17,830 nucleotides of DNA from an uncultured Clostridia bacterium (lineage in GTDB: Bacteria; Bacillota; Clostridia; TANB77; CAG-508). Made by a program: the position numbers and the translations under genes. Positions 13,617-17,830 of this stretch are shown here, one piece after another. The stretch is from positions 1-17,830 of the forward strand of contig CAQPBJ010000025.1 of the NCBI GenBank assembly GCA_948852945.1, given 5' to 3'. The notes under the pieces were generated by a model. The model had not been told where the DNA came from, ran no database searches, and worked only from the letters and a program-made list of their open reading frames with translations. Every line of letters begins with the position of its first letter. The first letter of the stretch is position 1.

Positions 13617-16328
13617 CTATCCAAAAATATTTTTAATTGCGTTTTCAATAATTTCTTTTTCGTCACTTTCAACAGTACTTAATCTTATCAATGGTACATC
13701 ATACTTATATAATATTTTATTTTTAATATTATCTCTTTTTTGCTGTTCTGTTCCTTCTCTATGAAAATAATAACCATCTACTTCTATTGCTAATAATATC
13801 TTTTTGTTCAACTTATTAAAAATAACAAAATCTATATGTGTCCAAACATTTCTAGCAAACGCTTTTTCTTCTTCATTTAATAAGTTTGTATTAACCAGTA
13901 CATTAATTAATGGTACATGTACAGCAATATCCAAATTTGCATAATCATTTTCTTTCAATATTTCACAAATTAAATTATATGTTAAATTTTCAGAATCATA
14001 AGCAGAAATTCTCTTTTTATTTTTCAAATATTCTAAACGTTTTTTCCTATTTTGCTTGTATAATAAATCATATATTGATTTAGTTTTACTCTCGACTGTT
14101 TCAAAATTATTATACTGTATATATTTTATTAAATCCCCTATGTTAGTATTTTGATTATTTTCGCTACTAGATACAACTAATCTTAAATATTTTTTTGCAC
14201 GAGTTACAGCTACATTTAGCATTTTAGAATCATCTACAAATTCAGTTATTTCATTATCAACTGTTGTAATTATAATTGCTTCCTCTTCTCTTCCTTGAAA
14301 TTTGTGAACGGTGTCTATCTTAAAATTAGATTCTAATGTTTGTTGCATTTTGTCTTTCTGCTTTCTATATGGAGATATTATTCCAATATCTTTATTTTTA
14401 ACTTTCTTTGCAAGTTCAGGTATCACTTCTTTATTAATGACATCTATTTGCCTTTGATTATAATGATCTCTCTCATGATTTCCTTCAGTAGTTATATATG
14501 CCTTTAATACATCTTTTTCTCCTAAATCTTCTGTCATTATTATCAATTGGTTATCATAAAATTTCTTATTACAAAATTGCACAATCTTAGGATGACATCT
14601 ATAATGTTCTCTTAACAAAGTATTAGGAACATTAGTTAAAGTCTCTTTTACGGATTCTAAAAAACTATGTTCCAAATAATCATAATTGTTTGGAATATCA
14701 TATTTTTTCGAAATTTCTATAATTTTATTCTTGTCTTCAGTTGTAATTACATTAGGTAACTGTTTTAAATCACCAACTATTACAGCATTCTTTGCAACTG
14801 ACAAAGCTAAAGCCCCAGTAATTAAGTCAACCTGAGATGATTCATCCATTATTATATAATCGTATTTATGTTTTTCACTAAGCGAACTTTTTATTGAATA
14901 TGTTGTACTAAATATTATTGGATATTCTCTATTAAATTTCTTTGAATTATTGTATAAATCTCTATTATTAAATATTTCTCTTTTAACCTTTTTATCATAC
15001 CTTTGTCTTAAATATTCATTCAACAATTTTATAGAATTTGACGCTAACTCTTCTAATTTTGTACTACCTAATAACTTAAGTCTTTTTTCTTTTTCATCTA
15101 TTTTATTTAATAATTCTCTTTCTCTCGCTATGAAAAAAATCATATTATAATATTTCAATATATCATTCTTATTCTTTTTATAAAAAGCTTTATTTCCAAT
15201 TCCATAAATAAACTGTGATTTTAGTCTAAACCATAAATTAATTATTTCCCTTTCCTCATATTCAACTTTCAATTTCATTATATTATCTGAAAGTAATTTA
15301 TTAATATTTCTAATTTTAAGTTTATCTTTTAAATCTTTTCCATCATACATATCAAAATATTTATGTTCAGTTTCAAGTTCACCAAGTTGTTCTTTTAATT
15401 TCGCAATATCATTTTGAATATCAAAAATTTCTTTTATTCCTTTATTTAAAATCTTTAATTGCTTTTCTACTACTTCCTTTTCTTCTAATTTATGACTAAA
15501 TTCCACATATTCACCTGTTTGTTTTTTTAAGAATTCTTCCTTATTTTCTTTCTTCCCCAATCTAGCACATAAATAATCTAAATTATATTTTTTCAATTTC
15601 TCATATACATTGTCAGTTGCAGCATTATTATTTGATACTACTGCAACTGTTTTCCCTCTTTTAATAATATTAGCAATAATATTTAATATTGTCTGCGTTT
15701 TCCCAGTTCCAGGAGGTCCTTCTATTATGCTTATTTGACTATCCATCGCATTCCTAACTGCATCAAATTGAGATTTATTTGCACCAAATGGAAAAATTAG
15801 TTCGTTTAATTTTCTATTATCTCTTTTTTCAATTTCATCTGTCGGATTCAAATATTTATATAAAGCTGTGTCTTTTTCATTAAAATTTATTTTCTCATAT
15901 TCCTTAGTAAGAACTTTCATTCCTTCTTCAGTTTTAATGCTTACTATTTCTGAAATTTCTTTTAAGTACTTCAGTTTATTTGTAGATATTTGTAGTTGTT
16001 CATCATTAGGGACTATATTTATATCTCTTATTTGAATAATCTTTGAACTGTTATTTTCAAAAAAAATTTTATAACATCTATTAAATTTTAATATTTTTAT
16101 AACTTTATAATCAAATTTTTCATTAAAATAAATTTGATTTGACTGCATATCTATTTCAACTGGATCTTTATAAAATTCAAAATCTTTTCTAGTGCAAGTA
16201 CACATTTCTATACTATTTTTATATTTAATATGTATATTTTCTCTACTATTTTTATCTTGTTCATATTTCACTATCTCTTCTGTCTTATCTTCACCATTAA
16301 TTAGAACTAAATACTTCTTACTATCCAT
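13617..16328 (-). CDS. SF1 (UPF1/Dna2-like) helicase with C-terminal DUF2726/Vsr-like nuclease domain
   Basis: This 903-residue protein has an N-terminal region without recognised domains (1-180) and an SF1 helicase split by a long lysine- and glutamate-rich coiled insertion (about 260-460). Motifs are GPPGTGKT 204-211, DESSQ 495-499, GDLKQLP 519-525, EHYRCHP 574-580, TVHKFQGRE 673-681 and NVAVTRAKK 705-713. The C-terminal 120 residues are a restriction-like nuclease of DUF2726/DUF559/Vsr type: HIDFVI with D833, LLAIEVDGYYFH with E849 and D851, then QQKRDNIKN and a YDVPLIRL strand. The architecture resembles a shortened version of the helicase-Vsr anti-phage proteins (such as Hhe) without their DUF4011 part. 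The start follows AGGAG with 7-base spacing. It is monocistronic in appearance. No terminator follows; the M20 promoter begins within 30 bases of its stop, so read-through is possible. Confidence 0.8.
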   Translation of the reverse strand: MDSKKYLVLINGEDKTEEIVKYEQDKNSRENIHIKYKNSIEMCTCTRKDFEFYKDPVEIDMQSNQIYFNEKFDYKVIKILKFNRCYKIFFENNSSKIIQIRDINIVPNDEQLQISTNKLKYLKEISEIVSIKTEEGMKVLTKEYEKINFNEKDTALYKYLNPTDEIEKRDNRKLNELIFPFGANKSQFDAVRNAMDSQISIIEGPPGTGKTQTILNIIANIIKRGKTVAVVSNNNAATDNVYEKLKKYNLDYLCARLGKKENKEEFLKKQTGEYVEFSHKLEEKEVVEKQLKILNKGIKEIFDIQNDIAKLKEQLGELETEHKYFDMYDGKDLKDKLKIRNINKLLSDNIMKLKVEYEEREIINLWFRLKSQFIYGIGNKAFYKKNKNDILKYYNMIFFIARERELLNKIDEKEKRLKLLGSTKLEELASNSIKLLNEYLRQRYDKKVKREIFNNRDLYNNSKKFNREYPIIFSTTYSIKSSLSEKHKYDYIIMDESSQVDLITGALALSVAKNAVIVGDLKQLPNVITTEDKNKIIEISKKYDIPNNYDYLEHSFLESVKETLTNVPNTLLREHYRCHPKIVQFCNKKFYDNQLIIMTEDLGEKDVLKAYITTEGNHERDHYNQRQIDVINKEVIPELAKKVKNKDIGIISPYRKQKDKMQQTLESNFKIDTVHKFQGREEEAIIITTVDNEITEFVDDSKMLNVAVTRAKKYLRLVVSSSENNQNTNIGDLIKYIQYNNFETVESKTKSIYDLLYKQNRKKRLEYLKNKKRISAYDSENLTYNLICEILKENDYANLDIAVHVPLINVLVNTNLLNEEEKAFARNVWTHIDFVIFNKLNKKILLAIEVDGYYFHREGTEQQKRDNIKNKILYKYDVPLIRLSTVESDEKEIIENAIKNIFG

Positions 16329-16391
16329 TAATTACTCCTATTCATACATATACTTATTTACTAATCATTTGAACTTTTATATACCATATTT

Positions 16392-16421
16392 TTTGTATAA
16401 CATATAAAGTTGAAAGTCAAC
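16392..16421 (-). promoter_or_regulatory. Probable promoter of the SF1 helicase gene, -35 inside an inverted repeat
   Basis: On the - strand TTGACT (16415-16420) with TACAAA at 17-base spacing (16392-16397) or TATACA at 15 (16394-16399). The -35 lies inside the palindrome GTTGA-CTT-TCAAC (16409-16421), which could be an operator. The leader is about 60 bases. Confidence 0.4.
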
Positions 16422-16481
16422 CAATAATTGTAAATTTTTTCAAAATATATTGCTCTTCATATATTTTCTAAAAAATTTAAA

Positions 16482-16517
16482 TAAAAAAGAGCACTAACCT
16501 CTCATTAGCACTCTTTT
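16482..16517 (-). terminator. Rho-independent terminator of gshF
   Basis: On the - strand AAAAGAGTGCTAA / TGAGAGG / TTAGTGCTCTTTTTT: a 13-bp stem with two G-T pairs, a 7-base loop and a run of six T. It begins 16 bases after the stop codon of gshF. Confidence 0.85.
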
Positions 16518-16532
16518 CATATTTACTTTAAC

Positions 16533-17830
16533 CTACGCCATCAAATTAAGCAACTTCAAAATAGCCACACCAATTTTTTCTCCTCTACCTTCATAAGGCC
16601 ACTCATTAATAGAATATCCAGGATTATCGTTAATCTCGATAATAGAATACTCATCCTTCTCCATGTCATCGATAATAATATCAACACCACAGATTTTTGC
16701 ATCAAAAACCCTAGCAGCCTTCTCAGCAATTTTCTTAAACTTAGTAGGCATTATGTCAGTATAATCAACACTTTCACCACCAGTAGAACAGTTTGAATTA
16801 GTTCTTAAGAAAATTCTTCTATTAGCTGAAACAACTGAGTCATAAGTTAAATCTTGAAGTTTTAAAAATTCAACAACAGGCTGATCCATCTTAACAGGAG
16901 TACCTGTAAGAGCATGCCAAGGTTCTTTATTTTTAGCTTGAATTAATTGTTTAATAGTAGATTTTCCATCACCAACAACAGACGCAATACGTCTATGGCA
17001 AACACTTAAAACCTTACCATTAATAACTAAAAATCTATATTCCATACCCTTTTTATATTCTTCAATAAGAACATTATTATCAAACTTAAATGCATAATCA
17101 ATAGCATTTAAAATTTGAGCTTTAGTAGCTTTCTTACTAAAAACTGTTATACCAGTACCATAGTTAGTATTTCTTGGTTTAACAACTAATTTTTTATTAT
17201 AATACTCTGAAACAAGCTCTTCAATGTCTTGTCTATCCATATCACTATCTAAAAGTATAGCTTCAGGAACTGATAAACCAGCTTCCTTCATTTCTTGTTT
17301 AGAAATATACTTGTCATCAGTAATAATTGGAAAAATATAATTGTCCCTATCAGTTTTATTTCCTTCAATTACAAACTCAATATTACCATGACCTCTAAAC
17401 TCCACTGTACTTTTATTTTCATTTAACACTTCAAAATCAATACCATTTGCAATCGCATCTTTAATAATTGCAACAGATTCTGCAACCAATTTTTTGTGCT
17501 TTTGCATACAATATCTTTGATTATAAGCATACTCATTATATTCTTCAGACAATTCTAAAATTGCCTCTTTTGAGTACTCTTCCTCTTTCGCCCCTCTAGA
17601 AACTTTTTCTTTAAGCTCATCAATAATTGCTTCAATTCCTTCTGAACACTTTAAGTTCAATTTTTTATCAGTTTCTAATAAAGCTTTTTGTAAATCTTTT
17701 ATATTTTTGATTTCTTTGTCTCTCAAACACATGAAAATTGAAGAAACAAAAAACATTAAATCATTTTGACTTATCCCATATCCGTCAAATATATTTAATC
17801 TGATATTGCTTATAACAACATCTTTTTTAT
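16533..17830 (-). CDS. gshF: Bifunctional glutamate-cysteine ligase / glutathione synthetase, C-terminal part (5' end outside window)
   Basis: The frame is open to the right edge. Before the internal ATG at 17756 it encodes NIRLNIFDGYGISQNDL, which resembles the end of the glutamate-cysteine ligase domain of GshF (family pattern LRxxDxxPxxxxGIS). The ATG at 17756 is therefore internal. A linker leads to the ATP-grasp glutathione synthetase domain: LVVKPRNTNYGTGI (substrate/ATP strand), VLIEEYKKGMEYRFLVINGKVL, CGVDIIIDD, and the terminal EINDNPGYSINEWPYEGRG. About 432 residues of a protein usually near 750 are present. The product makes glutathione from Glu, Cys and Gly in the cytoplasm for thiol redox protection. 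It is moderately AT-rich (roughly 35% GC), unlike the AT-richer island to its left, and ends at a clear terminator. Confidence 0.88.
   Translation of the reverse strand, partial: KKDVVISNIRLNIFDGYGISQNDLMFFVSSIFMCLRDKEIKNIKDLQKALLETDKKLNLKCSEGIEAIIDELKEKVSRGAKEEEYSKEAILELSEEYNEYAYNQRYCMQKHKKLVAESVAIIKDAIANGIDFEVLNENKSTVEFRGHGNIEFVIEGNKTDRDNYIFPIITDDKYISKQEMKEAGLSVPEAILLDSDMDRQDIEELVSEYYNKKLVVKPRNTNYGTGITVFSKKATKAQILNAIDYAFKFDNNVLIEEYKKGMEYRFLVINGKVLSVCHRRIASVVGDGKSTIKQLIQAKNKEPWHALTGTPVKMDQPVVEFLKLQDLTYDSVVSANRRIFLRTNSNCSTGGESVDYTDIMPTKFKKIAEKAARVFDAKICGVDIIIDDMEKDEYSIIEINDNPGYSINEWPYEGRGEKIGVAILKLLNLMA

Noticed and set aside
16489..16513. CIRCE-like half sites GAGCACTAA-N7-TTAGCACTC
   Set aside because: The HrcA operator is TTAGCACTC-N9-GAGTGCTAA; here the arms are in the opposite order and followed by a T run, so it is a terminator after gshF.

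Overview
The window is from a low-GC Gram-positive bacterium, most likely a member of the Clostridia. The evidence is very AT-rich DNA, strong AGGAGG-type ribosome binding sites, SigA-type promoters, and a GshF-type bifunctional glutathione synthetase at the right edge. No genus can be named from the sequence alone. No rRNA, tRNA, CRISPR array, integrase or intact transposase was seen.

Layout, left to right. (1) Bases 1-1985, + strand: the 3' part of an unusual soluble protease that joins a Clp-like N domain, a ClpB/ClpC-type AAA+ module and an FtsH-type M41 zinc protease. A terminator that works in both directions follows it. (2) Everything else is on the - strand. Bases 2129-3535 hold two genes, a guanylate-kinase-like P-loop protein and an APH-family kinase, with their own promoter. 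(3) Bases 3598-9950 form a five-gene operon behind one good promoter. In transcription order it encodes a secreted YHYH/Ig-like surface protein, a nuclease-helicase of the Schlafen-group-3 (DUF2075) type, an AAA15-type ATPase, a DUF4435 TOPRIM protein, and a protein with a PD-(D/E)XK-like C-terminus. The ATPase and DUF4435 pair has the architecture of the PARIS anti-phage system (AriA and AriB). (4) Bases 10198-11858 hold an ApeA-like HEPN protein preceded by the decayed remains of a KAP P-loop ATPase gene. (5) Bases 12186-13475 hold a PepV-like M20 dipeptidase of much higher GC, with a perfect consensus promoter and a strong terminator. (6) Bases 13617-16328 hold an SF1 helicase with a C-terminal DUF2726/Vsr-like nuclease domain. 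(7) Bases 16533-17830 are the C-terminal part of gshF.

Interpretation. The very AT-rich stretches at 2129-12100 and 13617-16328 look like a defence island between more ordinary genes (gshF on the right, the AAA-M41 gene on the left, the M20 peptidase inside it). The best candidate for something undescribed is the 3598-9950 operon: a PARIS-like ATPase/TOPRIM core with a nuclease-helicase and a secreted YHYH protein upstream and an extra predicted nuclease downstream. All functional assignments rest on motifs and architecture read by eye. No database search was possible.
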